DNA of 64,000 nt from Cubamyces lactineus (lineage: Eukaryota; Basidiomycota; Agaricomycetes; Polyporales; Polyporaceae): contig JACDTU010000002.1 of assembly GCA_022376465.1 (NCBI GenBank), forward strand, positions 186,001-250,000, read 5' to 3'. Position 1 is the first letter of the stretch. Each line of letters starts with the position of its first letter. Both the position numbers and the translations under genes were made by a program. The notes under the pieces are model-generated. The model was given only the letters and a program-made list of their open reading frames with translations, made no database searches and was not told the origin of the DNA. Shown here piece by piece: positions 33,949 to 46,837 of the stretch.

Positions 33949-36900
33949 TCACAGTCGACCGACGCGCTCGAGGGCCTCTAGCGCAGCATGCGTCCGCACA
34001 TGGAGCGCATTCTAGGATTCCAGAACGTCAGTACCGCCAGCGGACAGGGCTACGGCGCGCTAACACTCAGGAAAGTTAATATATCACACACCTCCATGCT
34101 ATACTTGCCCTGTTTGGCGCAACAATGTAAAAAAAGGGGAAACGTAAGCATGCGGACGCGTCGCAGGAGGACCCGGGGTACTACTCTACGCACCTTCCGC
34201 CCAGCGGCGTTCACTTCCAGCGGCTTGCCTACAAAGAAGAGAAATGTCACGTCCTCAGCGTCCGGGGCCACGTCACCCGCAAAGAATGGGAGGTGCACTC
34301 ACCGGAGAGCACGAGCTCGAGGTGGATCCGGGCGGTCTCCTTGTCGCCCTGGCACGCCAGCAGCCGCGCATATTCGTAATCTGTCCCCCGTTATTGTCAG
34401 TACGTGTGCGTCGCGGGTGGGCCGGCCCAGTCAGTGCACTTACGTGCGTAGTACACCAGGTAGTGGTCGTACATGATCTTCGGGCCCAGGTCGAAGACGG
34501 CCTGGAACGCCTCCTGCGCGCCCTTCTCCGCCTCCGCCCGACCTTCCTTCACCGCCACCTCGTCCGCGGCGTCCAACACTGCGTCCGGGTCTGGATGCGC
34601 GACGTACCGCAGGCATACTCCCTTCAAGAACAACGCCAGCGCCCGGTCGTCCCAGTACTCATCCTCGCCGCGGCCCCCGCCCATGCCGTACTTGGCCGGC
34701 TCACGGGCGTGCGCGTCGAGCGCGGCAAGCTGCGTCGCAATGACCGGGAGCATCCGCGCGAGAATGACGCTGCGGGGCGCACGGGAGATCGCGAGGAAGA
34801 TGTACGCAAACTCGAGCGCGGGGAGGGCGAGTCGCCCGCCCTGCTGCTTGTACTTACGCGCCTTGCGGGCGATGAACTTCTCGAGCGGGATCGACTTGCC
34901 TGCGATGCGCTGCCGAAGCTCGGGCACCTTGTCCATCAGCTCGGACACCTCGCTCTGGTGTTTCTCGTCCCCGAGCTCTAAGAGTGAGACGGCAACTCCG
35001 TACGTGTATGTCGCTTTCGACCACTGAGTCCCGCCCGACGTTCGCAAAAAAGTCCGATTTTGGCATAATTCAGTACGATCTGAATTAGGTGAATTGAAGG
35101 ACAAATTAACAAACGCACCGTGGCTTCCGCGGCCAGAGTCCGCCAGCACACCAGAGACTCGCTGATCTCCCACAGCGCAAAGTGCGCGACGGCCATTTCC
35201 CAAAAGGAGATCTGGTGTAGGTTCCGGTACTGGTTCTGCGCCTGTAGCGCTTTCCGGTAGTATTCGATGGCCGTCGCGGGCTGGCCCCGGCAGAGATGCA
35301 ACCGCCCTTGGCCGAAGAGGAAGAACACACCTGGATGGAAGGATGCATTGTGTGCGCACGTCAGCGTCCGCAGCGCATGTCACAAAGGAAGTGTTGTGAA
35401 CAAGTGACGGGTGGCAGGAGGAACGATACGAAGGTGATCGTGCATCCGCAAACGCGCAGCCGAAGCGACGGCGCGCCACCGGGAGAAAGGTATAGGTGTA
35501 GAGATAGCGGATGGATTCGCACGTACCGTTCGGGTAGCGCTGGATGTGGTAGTCCAGTATCTTCTGGGCCATCCGGATGTCGACACCCTCAAACGTGAAG
35601 CTGGACAGGACAAGATGGAAGATGAGGAGCGCCATGTCACAAATAGTGCGGCGGACGCCTTCTTGCTCTGCCGAACGTGGTAATCCGTTAGTGACCGGGA
35701 TCTGGTGTGGTCCAGGACAGAAGAAACCGAGCGAATGGGACATACCAATGCCGATCGAGGGCTCGTCCGACTCCGCCGACCAGCCACCCGCCTTCTGAAG
35801 GTAAGCCAGACCGGCGTGTCGGTCACCCTTGTAACCGAACAGCTCGACAATCGTCAGCAGTTTCGAGGGCATCATTGACAGTATCAAGTTAGACATCCCG
35901 ACGCCTAGATACACCCCCGACCGGAAGTGTGCGTCGACGCTGGGGTCCTCGGGACCCAGTCCGCTGGCTTGCGCCTCAGCGTCTACGGCCTCGAGATACT
36001 TCCCGAGTTGACGGTAGATGTTGATGGTCGTGCGCATGTTGAGTCTGGATCCGACGGCACACGGTCAGCGAAACGGTTGTGCGGAGAGAGCAATGGAAGA
36101 CATACGCTTCCTTGATGAACGCAAGCCAGTCGCCAGAGTAAACGATGCCAAGGAGGGCCTGTGACAAGGCATGTGTGAGATTGTGTGTCAATGTATGAGA
36201 ATAGATGTGGCTGGCGAAGAGATGTTAAGGGCAACTACGTCCGAGATCGGCGCGCCCGCGTTCGGGCAGCAGTATGGAGGTGCTACGTAGACAGGCTGAT
36301 GGTGGATCCCGCAGCTATGTTTACCTCATCACCTTGACCACACCTGAAAGGTAAAGGTGAGAAGTATCATGAGATGCCGATGCCGGATGCAAACATCTCA
36401 AGAGCGCGGTGTAACATCAGCACGCATCGTCGATTGTGTCCCGGGCGCAGGAACACGTCACCGAAAGCGCCCTGCATCACGGAGAGCGCACGCCAGGGTG
36501 GAGTACTTCAAGATCGGCAAACAAGACTAACCCGACGTACAGCGGAAGCACTGCAATTCAGTAGGGCAGCACATCGAGGCGAATTCAGCAACGCCATGCG
36601 AGGAGAACCTGATCGTATACGGCTCTGGTGACAGCGTCAACCGGCAGACGCTGGGACCCCGCCCGACATCGGGAATCCGTAGGAGAGTGCGACGGATAGT
36701 GAGGCTCCCCTGGCACCTCTCTCAACCAAATTACGCATCGCAATCACGAATTAGATAGAGCAGAACCTTGCAGCACAGCACTGAGCAGATGCGGCAAGGT
36801 TGACTGTCATCTAATTCGGAGAGATATAGAATGCAGGTGGAGCCCAGAACTCCACTGGCAGTGTAGCCGTAAGATATTGCACCTGGACGCATGCAACATT

Positions 36901-37555
36901 TGCACAAGGAAGGTGGACGGACCCTCAAAGCGCGTGTCGTAATCCGTAGACATTGGTCAACCACACACGTACCTTCTCGAACAGGCTCTCGGCATAGACG
37001 AGCTCGGCGTGTCTTTCCACAGGTGTCATGCTCTTGATGAAGCCGACGCCGGAAGTGTTGAGCGAGCCCACAACCAGTCCAGCCAATCTTGTTGGAAGAG
37101 AAGCAGCTCGCTTCCTGTGCTGGCTAGCGATAGAATTGCCATGTCGGACTTGAGCGATGGCATCCACCAGGTCCTGTGGCGGAACAGTGAGCGAAATGGA
37201 AGCCAGGGGGAGATGATGCGACTCATGCGCACCTCATCTTCGAAGGACATCATACCCTTTACGCACTGGATAAGGCCGAAGCCTGTGGCGAAATAGAGCC
37301 GTTCCCTGCCTATCGTGAGTAACTGTCGAGCTCGAACTAGGGTTGGACACACATCTTTGGATCGTATTCGCGGCAATACTGTTCGGATTCGACCATGTGA
37401 GAGCCGAGGAAGAGGTGGAGGGCATAGACGATGCCATCTATGTCTTCTAGCGCCTTGGTGGGCGAATACGGGCTCTTGGGGAACGGTGGCGGGGTGCCTT
37501 GCCATGGCTCTACCACAGGCTTAGGTTCTTGGGTTTGCGGGGTTTGCGAAGCCAT
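33949..37555 (-). CDS. IML2: Iml2/TTC39-family TPR protein
   Basis: This family of tetratricopeptide proteins includes yeast Iml2, linked to lipid droplets and inclusion-body clearance, and animal TTC39. The order of blocks fits: GIVYALHLFLGSHMVESEQYC near the N-terminus (split here), ATGFGLIQCVKGMMSFED, ESLFEKALLGIVYSGDW, SGVYLGVGMSNLILSMMP, KLLTIVELFGYKGDR, then helical pairs such as QKILDYHIQRYPNG, FFLFGQGRLHLCRGQP, YYRKALQAQNQYRNLH and YTYGVAVSLLELGD, and near the C-terminus PALEFAYIFLAISRAP and YDHYLVYYAR. About ten exons. The last small exon (NALHVRTHAALEALER) gives the stop at 33949. ATG 37555 starts a Pro-rich leader before the conserved part. Confidence 0.82.
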
Positions 37556-40395
37556 GTTTGAGCACAGACGAGTGACAAGCTATCTCAGAGAGAGTTTAAT
37601 GAAGTACACTGGCGTCCGGAGGTAGAGCAAGTGCGTAGGCGATACAGCGGAGCCACAACCTGTACTTGTATCGAAAACAGTGATGAAGAAGCAGCCGAGT
37701 GAAGTAGCCCCGTCAATGCAGCATCGGTTGAGCACGGACGTCGGGAGCCTCCGCAGAATGGAGCACTGGTAGTGTGCTGGATGACGAGGAGACCGACGAG
37801 GACGAGGTGGCAGACGACGAGGAGATGCTGTCCCGAGACGCTCGACGTTGCTCCCTACCCGCCCTCCCCGGTCCCGGCGGAGTGCGGTTTCCCCGAAAAT
37901 GACGCGGTCACGTGGATTTAGACGCGTCATAACGATTGTCACGCCTGGTACCTGGCCCGGTCACACGCGGCATGTCACGCTGCTCTGAAGAATGATCAAG
38001 TGTGAGTTTGTCGTCGAATCCGACCGCCGCCATTCAACGTGTACACCATGAGACCAGGCATGAGCTCGGAGCCATCCCAACTTTGTACTTATGCCCATAT
38101 AACCTATGCGTACTCAAGAATGATGTGTCAAAGTTCCCGAACATACAGCGACATGGATACATTCATGACACGCGTATGTCAGGGCGAGTCGCAAATCTTC
38201 AGTTGCGAAGCGGCAACAAAGGATTGCACCAAAAAGGCTTCATACACTGTCCACAAAGTGGTCAGCGCAGTCCTTACGAAGTCTCGCATACTGTATAACG
38301 ACGAGATCCAGCAGCGATACCGACGGTGGATCGGAACGCCCTGCGGTCGACTCGTGCAACTTCGAGCTTCGAGCTTCGAACTTCGACTTCAAGCGCGCAC
38401 CACCCCGCACCGGGATCTAATGCCATTCTATGTGGGACCATCGCGCGCAGCACCTCGTCCTAGCAGCACATCCGCCGCTGACGGTCATTCGATATCGCCC
38501 GACGCAAAATTTGCCTCTAGCGACGTCCCCGCGTCCGCACATTCGAGGACTCGTGAACCTTACACATCGTCGTTCCGCCCTCGCCGCAGCGCCTGCGGCC
38601 GGCAGTCCACGCGGGGCAGCGTTAATTCAACCTACGCAAACTCAATGTGAGCGATGCAGCTGAGGACTCGCAAGTCCCCGCACTGGCACTGCACGCGGGG
38701 GAAGAGCCCTGCAGCAAGAGCAATAGCACTACTACGTAGTGCTCGCTCGCGTTCGCCGGTCCCTCGGCGTATGCGTCTTCCTAGGGCGCAGCCACCGGGG
38801 TAACGCCTGGCAGGCTGGACGTCGGGCAGGACCTACGCGGGGACCCACATGGTCACAAGACAGCACTGATGACGCGAGCCCGGCCGCGCGGGCGATGCTC
38901 CAGCCAAACTCGAGCCTCGGGAGGCACCGCACTCCCTTGAGAGTGCACGCATACGTATAGCCGACGGTGCACCCATCACAGCCGCATGGACACCTTCCCC
39001 CGAGGGCTCGCAATCAATCACGGAGGAGGTGACGCCCAAGTGAATTCGAATGCGGTGGAGCTCAAAATCGCCGGAGAAGCGTGCGCGTCCTGCGGCCCTC
39101 CTGCGGCGCTTGCGCATCCGACGACGACAGAATTAGGTGTGGTGCAAGTACCGTCATTGACACGCCTGAATAATACAATCGCCCCCGGTGTGATCGACGA
39201 GTTCAAAATGAAGGGCACCGCATGGTCTGAGCTGCACTGAGCTAGCCTGAAATTGCGCCGCCACAGGCTGCAGCGCGTGGGAGCCGCCGGATGGGGGCCG
39301 CGTCGGTGGTTTTAGGACACCGCTGCGAGCTCGAGGTGAGGCACGTCGCAGGGTCGCGGAGCGGAGGTTATCAAAGCCCATTCAGACCACCCCGTACGTA
39401 TTGCGGCTTGGAAGCCATCATCCGAGCTTCGAAGTGCAGTGATCGATTGAAGCACAGTGAGAGCGCAAGTCATCACGTTCGCGTCCAGGAGGAGCACTCA
39501 ACAGTACCACAAAGTGATCGTGGCACAGCTCAGAGGCTGATCCTGATCGCACGCCCGGCCGGGGCCCTCGCCAGATAGCAGCACTGGAGGCCAAGGCTTC
39601 TGCATGCAAAAGAAAAGACGTAGGTAGCGTAAACGCGACAAGCGCGGAAGCCGCGAACGCACACGGCCCCGGCTTCTTCGGCGGGCCTTTCTCCTCCCCG
39701 CGCGCCAAACTCCTCCGGCCGGCGTCTGGAAGCTGCCACCAACCACACCCTGGCCACGCGGCGATGGCTGGTAAGCCGGTCGTCCGAGTCGGTGTGCGCT
39801 TTGGGCCCCAGCGTGTGTACCGTTACGGCAAACGACGGAGCGTATCCGGGGCGCTGAATTCGTCGTCGGTGACATCCATGACAGCATGAGCGAGGCGCCT
39901 CCGTAGTACATACGACGACATTTTCGAGCTAAAGTCGAGCGTTGAGCGTTGAGTTGAGCGTCGAGCAGTCGCACAGCGTGTGCCTGGCGGCAGATTATGG
40001 TACCTCCGGCGCGTCGCGGGAGCGTAATAATTAAGGTATATATGTAAGAGAAAATAAACAGGGGTATCGATGGGGTTGGGAGACCTCTTGGTACAGATGG
40101 AATAGACGCAGTAGTGCGCATGCGATGTGCGATATGCAGGAAACAGGGAGAGAGTTGAGCAGGGAGACAGTGGGGAGGGGGAAGACGGGAAAGGGAGCAC
40201 GGAACCGATCTAGACTGCTAGTGTACAATAATCCAGTAATCCAGTAATCCAACGTAGTGTGTGCCCGAGTAGAAGGGCAAAAGAGAAGGGAGAAGAAGGA
40301 TGCGAAAACCGTATTGGCAGAACAAGAGCACATGCCTGCCGTCAGAGGCCGCGCGCGTCGCCCACCGCACGAGCCCCCGAGAAGCGTTTCAGGCT
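37556..40395. other. 2.8-kb intergenic, no supported gene
   Basis: This includes the promoter of the Iml2-like gene. A plus frame at 37780-37900 would read acidic (DDEETDEDEVADDEE) but has no exon support. A 203-codon frame at 38039-38650 lacks motifs. CTTCGA repeats occur near 38358-38390 and a purine-rich tract near 40140-40200 close to the 3' end of the TEA gene. Confidence 0.4.
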
Positions 40396-42131
40396 TCAGA
40401 ACGACGCGGGCCCGTAAAACTGTCCCGACGGGGCTTGCTGGTGTCCGTGCGAAGGCGTCTGCTGCTGCTGGAAATGGTGGGCGGACTGCTGCTGTTGCTG
40501 CTGCATGCCATAGAAGTCCGTCGGCTGGAACGACTGCAGCTGCGTTGCCGTGGTCGTCGCGACAGTCGTCGCGGCGGTGTTAAAGTCATGCCATGGCACA
40601 TGTGCTTGCGGGTACCAAGTGGCGGGGCTAATGGGCTGGCTGACGAAGCCGGGAGGGATGCTGTGAGATGGGGAGCTGCTTCGGTCGCTCCGGAGGGGAC
40701 TTTCAGAGCCGGTGCTCATGGCTTGGTTCGGGAAGAAGGGGAAGATCTCGCTCCCAGAGTCGCCTTCATACTCAAACTGTAACAAGGGCAGAACATAGTC
40801 AGCCACACGGGCGCAAGGTTTGACGGGATAGCGGCAACGCACCTCTGGGTTGAGCAAGAACGGCGATAGAGGGCGGGACTGGCCAGAGGAAGCCTGGATG
40901 AACTGATAATGGACACGCATCACCATCGCCGTCTTCTGCGTCTGCGTCCCATCGAGAGCCTCCTTCGTGATCTCCTGCACGATCGTGTACGGCGAGAGGT
41001 CTGCCACGCCGTCAGTACACGCACCACAATCAATCACGAGCGACGGCCACGCACCGTTGCATCCGCACAGAGTCTCCCAGTAGCCCGGCGCGAGCTTCGT
41101 GTGGTGGAGGTACCCGCCGAGCCCGGTGTCGTCCCAGGCGCGGACGGCCATGAGCGTCGGCTGGTCCGCGTGCACGATGAGGTTCCCGCGGTAGATCGTG
41201 AAGCGCGAGTAGAGGTTCGAGGGCGAGAAGGACGCGAACGTCACCGTGGGGTCGATGGTGTGCAGCGAGCGCGGCTCGATGAACTCGTACATGCCGCTTT
41301 GCGGCACGTTCACGTTCGTGAACCGGCCGCTCGGCGTCGGGCTCGTCGACGCGGACGCGGACCATGTCGACGACGACGAGCTGGACGGGGACGCAGAGAC
41401 GGGAGGGACGGAGATATAAACCTGCACGACGGGAGGAATGGTCGGTCCCATCTCGCTAGCGCCGTCCGAAGCACCATCGACGGCTGGGACGCCGCCCACG
41501 GGCGCGCTGCTGCCCTGTTGGCTTGAGCCGGGTCTGGAGGGGTGCATCATCTCGTAGTGTCTGTCGGAATAGGCCTTCATGACTAATCAAATTGACTGTC
41601 AGCAAAGGGCGTCCTGCGGGAACTCAAGGCCATGTATAAGGAAGGCAGGCGGGGGCTGGGGCCGGGGCTGGGGTGGGGATGGACGGGGCAGGGTGCAGAA
41701 GAAGACTGATCCCGGACTTACTGTGTTTGCCCGCGGCCGTATCTCGCAGCTGTTGGATGCGGGAGCCCACCTGCTTCGCGGTCCTGATCTGCCCCGTCTT
41801 GTTGAGGATGTGCTGCGCGATGAACTTGTTGCGGTTCGGGAAGCGGCTCAGGCCCCGCGGCGACTTGCTCTCCGCCGGCGTGTATTTCTCGAGCCCTGCG
41901 TGCGCGCAGCGTGAGCAGGTCTGAACTGGCGCGGGCCGAGCTATGAAGTCACCGGCGAGAGGGGTGCGAATGCGAACCTTCAATCAACGCCTCTTCGATT
42001 TCCGGCGGCCAGACGACTTGATTGCTCGTCTTCGACACTCGGTAGCACTTGCGGCCCGCGAGTATCTTCTTCGCAATGATCTTGGATGGGCCGGCAGCGG
42101 GAGCAGGCGGGGTGGTGTTGGTGTAGGACAT
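40396..42131 (-). CDS. TEA/ATTS-domain transcription factor (Tec1/AbaA-like)
   Basis: Three exons (42131-41978, 41895-41722, 41582-40396) join in phase; a likely 66-bp intron at 40777-40842 leaves 482 residues. The TEA domain spans about residues 38-105: VVWPPEIEEALIEG, RFPNRNKFIAQHILNKTG, then the recognition helix RTAKQVGSRIQQLRD. TEA proteins bind CATTCY-like sites; fungal members control development (conidiation, filamentation, mating). The C-terminal two thirds are low in complexity (Ser/Pro tracts and a QQQQQQ run) with a more structured centre (FSPSNLYSRFTIYRGNLI, LAPGYWETLCGCNG), probably activation or cofactor-binding. Which fungal TEA subfamily is unclear. Confidence 0.85.
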
Positions 42132-44435
42132 GATGACGATCGATGAGGATGGGGAGGGGTGGGGAATGGGTTGAACGGTGAAGGGTGCTTATGCTAAGGA
42201 AGGCACGATTGCCACAAGGTGCGGAAGAGAGGATTATACAGAGGAGGGGGGCGAGGTGCGCAGGCTGTTGTGAATGGGAAGCGGATAGCGACATTTTGAA
42301 TCGACGCGAGCGCCTTCTGGGGAGGCGTGTACGGCTCGCACGGCGACACCAGAGAGAGATTAGAATCGGTGCCACACTTGGGCTCGAGCCCACTTCGCGC
42401 ACCGTGGCCCTGCCCACCTGTCTGCCATGCCTTCCTTTCGTTACCACTTCGGAGATTTCCCTGCGGGCAGCACAGCGCCCTGTCGAGCATAGCCGCACGC
42501 GTGCCGCTGTCACAGTGGAAGCCCTAGTGCGCACAGGTAGACGATCAGGTAGATGGGCAGGCCGATTGCTAGCCTGCTCACCTTCCCGGACAAAGAGGGT
42601 TGATCCGCCTCGACGGGCATATCACGTCGAAAGAACGCAGAGGCGGGCGCCATGATGTGCGCTTGTGCCCCCGCCGATGCCAATAATGCGACGACGTTAG
42701 GGCGCTAGAACCGTCGCTGGCGATGTCCATGTCCTGAGGGTGGCTTCAGCATCACCATCTACATCTGTGGTAGAGACGCAGGAACGGGCCCACACAGCAG
42801 ATTCGCGATCGCGTGGCCCCTTCCGACTTCGCATCTCAATCTGTCCGCCGGCGTCTCCGACGCGAGAAAGTTTTGAGACTCTCCACTGTTCGGGGGCGCC
42901 TGACGCTGTGCCGCCAGAGGCACGGTCTCGAAGAGCAAAGTTCCAGCATTGCTGCGCAGCGATCGTGCTCCGAGCATACTACCCAGAACATCCAGCCGCT
43001 CCTTGCGCGTAAGCGAGCTGGGGCGTGTTCGTTGCTAACAACGTGGACTTGCATCTTTTGTTTCGCCCACTCCGCCTTCCCGCTGCTCAATGCACGGAAG
43101 CAGCAACGGTAACGAGAGCCTGACGGCGTCTGGCACGCCCAGAGAGGCAGACGGCACCCCCCGGCTGGCCGGGGCTGCCCAAAGACAAAGTTCAATTCAG
43201 GGCTCGGGATGTAGGAGTGGCCGGGGCCCGCGTCCAATCGAGCGCGCAAGCTGGGCCTTCTCCCGCTAGAGGTTGCCCATGCCAATGGTGCGAATGTGTC
43301 ATGGGCTTGGACGCTCGGCTCGGCATCCTAGGCCCACTTTGTCAACAGGCAACATGTGCACATGGGGTGCAGCCTGGCAGCCGCATGCTAGTGCTAGAGC
43401 GCACTGCGAGCGACTACGAGAGGACGGGAAGGCAGTTGCAGGTTTTTCGGTTGCGGTGTGCGCTTTCCGGGGGTTGGGAGTAGGCGGGGCCGGGTGGGAC
43501 GAAGAGAAGGGTGGAGGCGCGGAGAGAGGATATGGGAGGTAGTACTGCCTGGGTAGGAGAGGTAGGAGGGTGAGTAAAGTCCTGCAGCGTCGGTGCACGC
43601 ATCGTCCCCCAAACGGGCAAATTGCTCATCGGGCGCCTATGCGTCAAATTCGCAACTACCGGTGCCCGATCCCGATTCGATTATCCACCAAAGCTGTGCC
43701 AGTGCCCGCCCCCGCGCCCTCTGACCCACCCTCCACGCTTCGCGGACTCATTTTTGCTCTATCCTCCCCCAGACGCGCAGCTCCGTACGCTACGCATCCG
43801 TGATCAACGCGCCTCGCCGCACGTACCCCGCATGCCGCGGACTCCTCTACGCATGAATCAGAACCACTGCTATCTTACGCAACGGTACGCGCCCTGCCCC
43901 ACACTTGGCTGAACTCAAACGTTATGTGCGCGGCGCCGTAGACGCGGGACACGCTAAACACCAACGTTCGCGTGCAGATGATGTGATGGGAAACGACGAC
44001 GCGCCTGTGGCGGCGTATTATAACGTATGCATGTGGAGCAGCGCGGTCCTACTAGTCTACGGCAGCACCGAGCTCTAAACTGTTGTCCCGGATATTGCAC
44101 TACTAGCGTCTGCAGTGTCTAAGTGAGTATGTACGGAACTATGCGCGTCCATGTGCGAGTGCGAATCTCTAGTGCTGGTTCTGCATCTATCTATCTACGC
44201 GGAAATCGTCCATAGCGTCCGCTCGGGAATACGTACGTGCGAAGTGATGTCAGTCGATCTGAGGAAGAAAGGGGAATCCAAAAGAATACCGGAACCGGAA
44301 CGCGTACGCCAGTCGCAGCCAGGTACCACAGAGGACGCTCATCAATCAAGGGCGTGTGTGCAAATTGAGCACCCTGGGCCTCTTTGGGACACACCCACAT
44401 GGAGGCCCCACGCTAAGCGCAACATTGGGCGGAAA
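42132..44435. other. 2.3-kb intergenic, no supported gene
   Basis: The 5' flank of the TEA gene is purine-rich near 42140-42260. A TGGGCTCGAGCCCA palindrome lies at about 42378. The rest shows only short frames on both strands with no splice or motif support. Confidence 0.4.
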
Positions 44436-46837
44436 TTACACCTGGCCCTGCGCCTCCTTGTTGTACGCTTCGGACCCGGACTCGGAATGGCGCGGGGAGC
44501 GGTGGAGGAGGGCCATGGCGAGCTTGCGCTCGAGCGCATCCTGGAGGACCTCCTCGCGGCGCGCGAGGAAGATCTTGCCCTTGACGAACGCGTACGCGGT
44601 GAGCGCGAAGAGCACGAGCCAGACGGCGCACATGAGCACGGTCATGGCGAGGTGCCAGACGTAGAACCCGTTCAGCTTGAAGACGTCGCCCAGCACGCGG
44701 ATCGTCGAGATCCAGCCCACTATACGGTACACGGTGCACGGTGCACGGTGCGCGAACATCAGCAAATCAGTCCCACGGACGATCAGGGGACATATGCCGC
44801 ATACGCACCGTTTGGGAATGTGAGCGCCCAGCCTAATGATGATGGGAGCAGAATGCGAATTGATGGCGGGCGGGGGATTCAAGAATCTGGTAAGCGTCTG
44901 CCACGCGCGTGCGACCCTGCAGTCCGGAACGACTCACATCCGAGGATCTCGCTGAGGTGCTTGTGGACCTTAAACCAGTAGGGCAGGACCCCGAACACGA
45001 AGAGGAAGACGGCGAGGCCGAAGAGCATGAGGCCCGACATGACGGACGTGGCGTACCATATCTGGCCCGCCTGTTCGCTGACGAGGCCGTGAAGAGGAAG
45101 ACTGGCGAAGACGAAGACGAAGGCGAAGATGTAGGCGAAGGTGCGCAGGCGTATAGTAGGAAGGCACGGGCGAAGGACGCAGGGCGCCAAGGGTGGTCGA
45201 AATCCCGATGGGACGGAGATCGTCAGAGAGATTGCGCGCAAGAGGGAGCAAACGAGGGACGCACATTTCGGCCGCGTTCTCGCCCAGCTTCATGAGTGCG
45301 AGGGCCGTGAATCCCGGGGGGGCCGACTGCGACGAAGGCCCCGTTTGCCTGGTGGCCCTCAAGGAAGCCCGTCTGCGCCGTAGCAGCAGCGGTAGGGCGC
45401 AGCAAAGAGCATTGAATAGAGCCAGGATGAATTAGCACCGATGCGGCGGATATAGCACGGGCGCCTGGGGGCAGCAGCGCATTCGCTCACCGTCATTATC
45501 CTAATCGGGAAGAGACGTCACTCTAACGTCGGTAAGCGCTGGACCCGGAGGGACACTGACCGGATGAGATATATACAAATGTAGAAGAAAGTGACGAAGA
45601 AGCCGAGCCCTGCAGAGCCATTGGACGCAAAGTCAGCATCTCCCTGTGCACCGTGGCGCAGAGCCTCCCCGAGAATCACGCAGTACAGCAAACTGACCTT
45701 GGAAGACGTACCCCGTCAGCAGCACCCCCACCGCTCGCTCCTCCCGAGCCGGCACCACGTCCAGCACATTGAATGCGACGACGCCGACGAGCATCTGAGA
45801 ACCAGAAGACGAGCACTCAGTCAGCAACCGCTCCGATGGCCGTCGGACATCCACGGCTCAGGTCGCCACTCAGGCTCAGGCTCACCATCGGAAATATCTG
45901 CAGCCGTGGGTCCGCGTTCGTGCGTGCGTTCGGAAGCAGCCAGGTTCCATGCGACGTCGCTGCTCAGACCACGATGCTATCCAGACCACGATCGCAATTA
46001 ACGCACCAGGAACGCCCAGGCGGGCGTGAACGTCCTCAGGTCGTGCGGTTGGTTGAACCACACCATGAGCATCGGGAAACAGACGATGACCGCGAACGCC
46101 ACGTACACCCTGCATCCAGCTCAGATGAGCTGACCACATTCTGACACTAGCCGACAGACCCTCGGGGAACCGCACTCACCAAAACAGGGCGTAGACGAAA
46201 CCGGGGCCGACGTGGCCACTGGGCACTGCGTACTTTATCGTCCCGATGATGATGGTCGCGAACGACAGCACGACCAATGGAACGAAGATGCCCTTGACAG
46301 GATCCTTGACCAGCCTCAGGGCCTGCGTCGGATACACTGTGGTTCGCCGGAGCGTGCATGCAACGTCAGTCAGCCCCTCTCAGCTCTCCCCTTCTCCTTG
46401 GTCGTTGATCCGACCCAGGACGCGTAACCATGCTCACCGATCATTTGGATAGCGAGCGTCGTGACGTTCAGCAGAAACAGCGCCATGTTCAGGAAGTAGA
46501 AGAACGTCTCGACGTGCGTCAGCGCGTTTGCGTGCTCCTTCAGGCCAGACAGCGTCACATAGACGGCGCCTGTGCCCATTCCGATCGGGAACTGTGTGCG
46601 TGGCAGCCAGCCTGGTATCAGCTTATTGTCTACTAGCCCAACGACCACAGCAACAAAACGGAGCCGAGCAGAGGACTGAGAACGCACCGCTTGCCAGCTC
46701 CATCCGTGTATGCGGCGGGCTAGATGGCTGACTTTGATCTCGCCCTGGGCCGGGGCCGCGGAGTCCGTCGTAGCATTCATCCGCTCAGGAAGAACGACGT
46801 TGTGCGACTGATAGGTGTCCGAGTGATAGGAATCCAT
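44436..46837 (-). CDS. TDT/SLAC1-type anion or dicarboxylate carrier
   Basis: A membrane protein of the tellurite-resistance/dicarboxylate family, which includes fission yeast Mae1 (malate uptake) and fungal Ssu1 (sulfite efflux). Exon pieces show about ten hydrophobic helices. Markers are FPIGMGTGAVYVTL in helix 1, VETFFYFLNMALFLLNV, FVPLVVLSFATIIIG, VYVAFAVIVCFPMLMVWF followed by NQPHDLRTFTPAWAF, FNVLDVVPAREE, GFFVTFFYICIYLIRIM, PPGFTALALMKLG and FGVLPYWFKVHKHL. The tail is charged and cytosolic. About nine exons; the start ATG at 46837 leads into a Ser-rich N-terminus. Plasma membrane location is expected. Substrate cannot be told from sequence; malate and sulfite are the main options. Confidence 0.8.

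Noticed and set aside
38039..38650. 203-codon plus frame
   Set aside because: No motif, odd composition, and it crosses a CTTCGA repeat; treated as chance.
42360..42420. tRNA-like GGGCTCGAGCCC near a possible acceptor stem
   Set aside because: It cannot form a T arm with a 7-base loop and has no matching anticodon arm.
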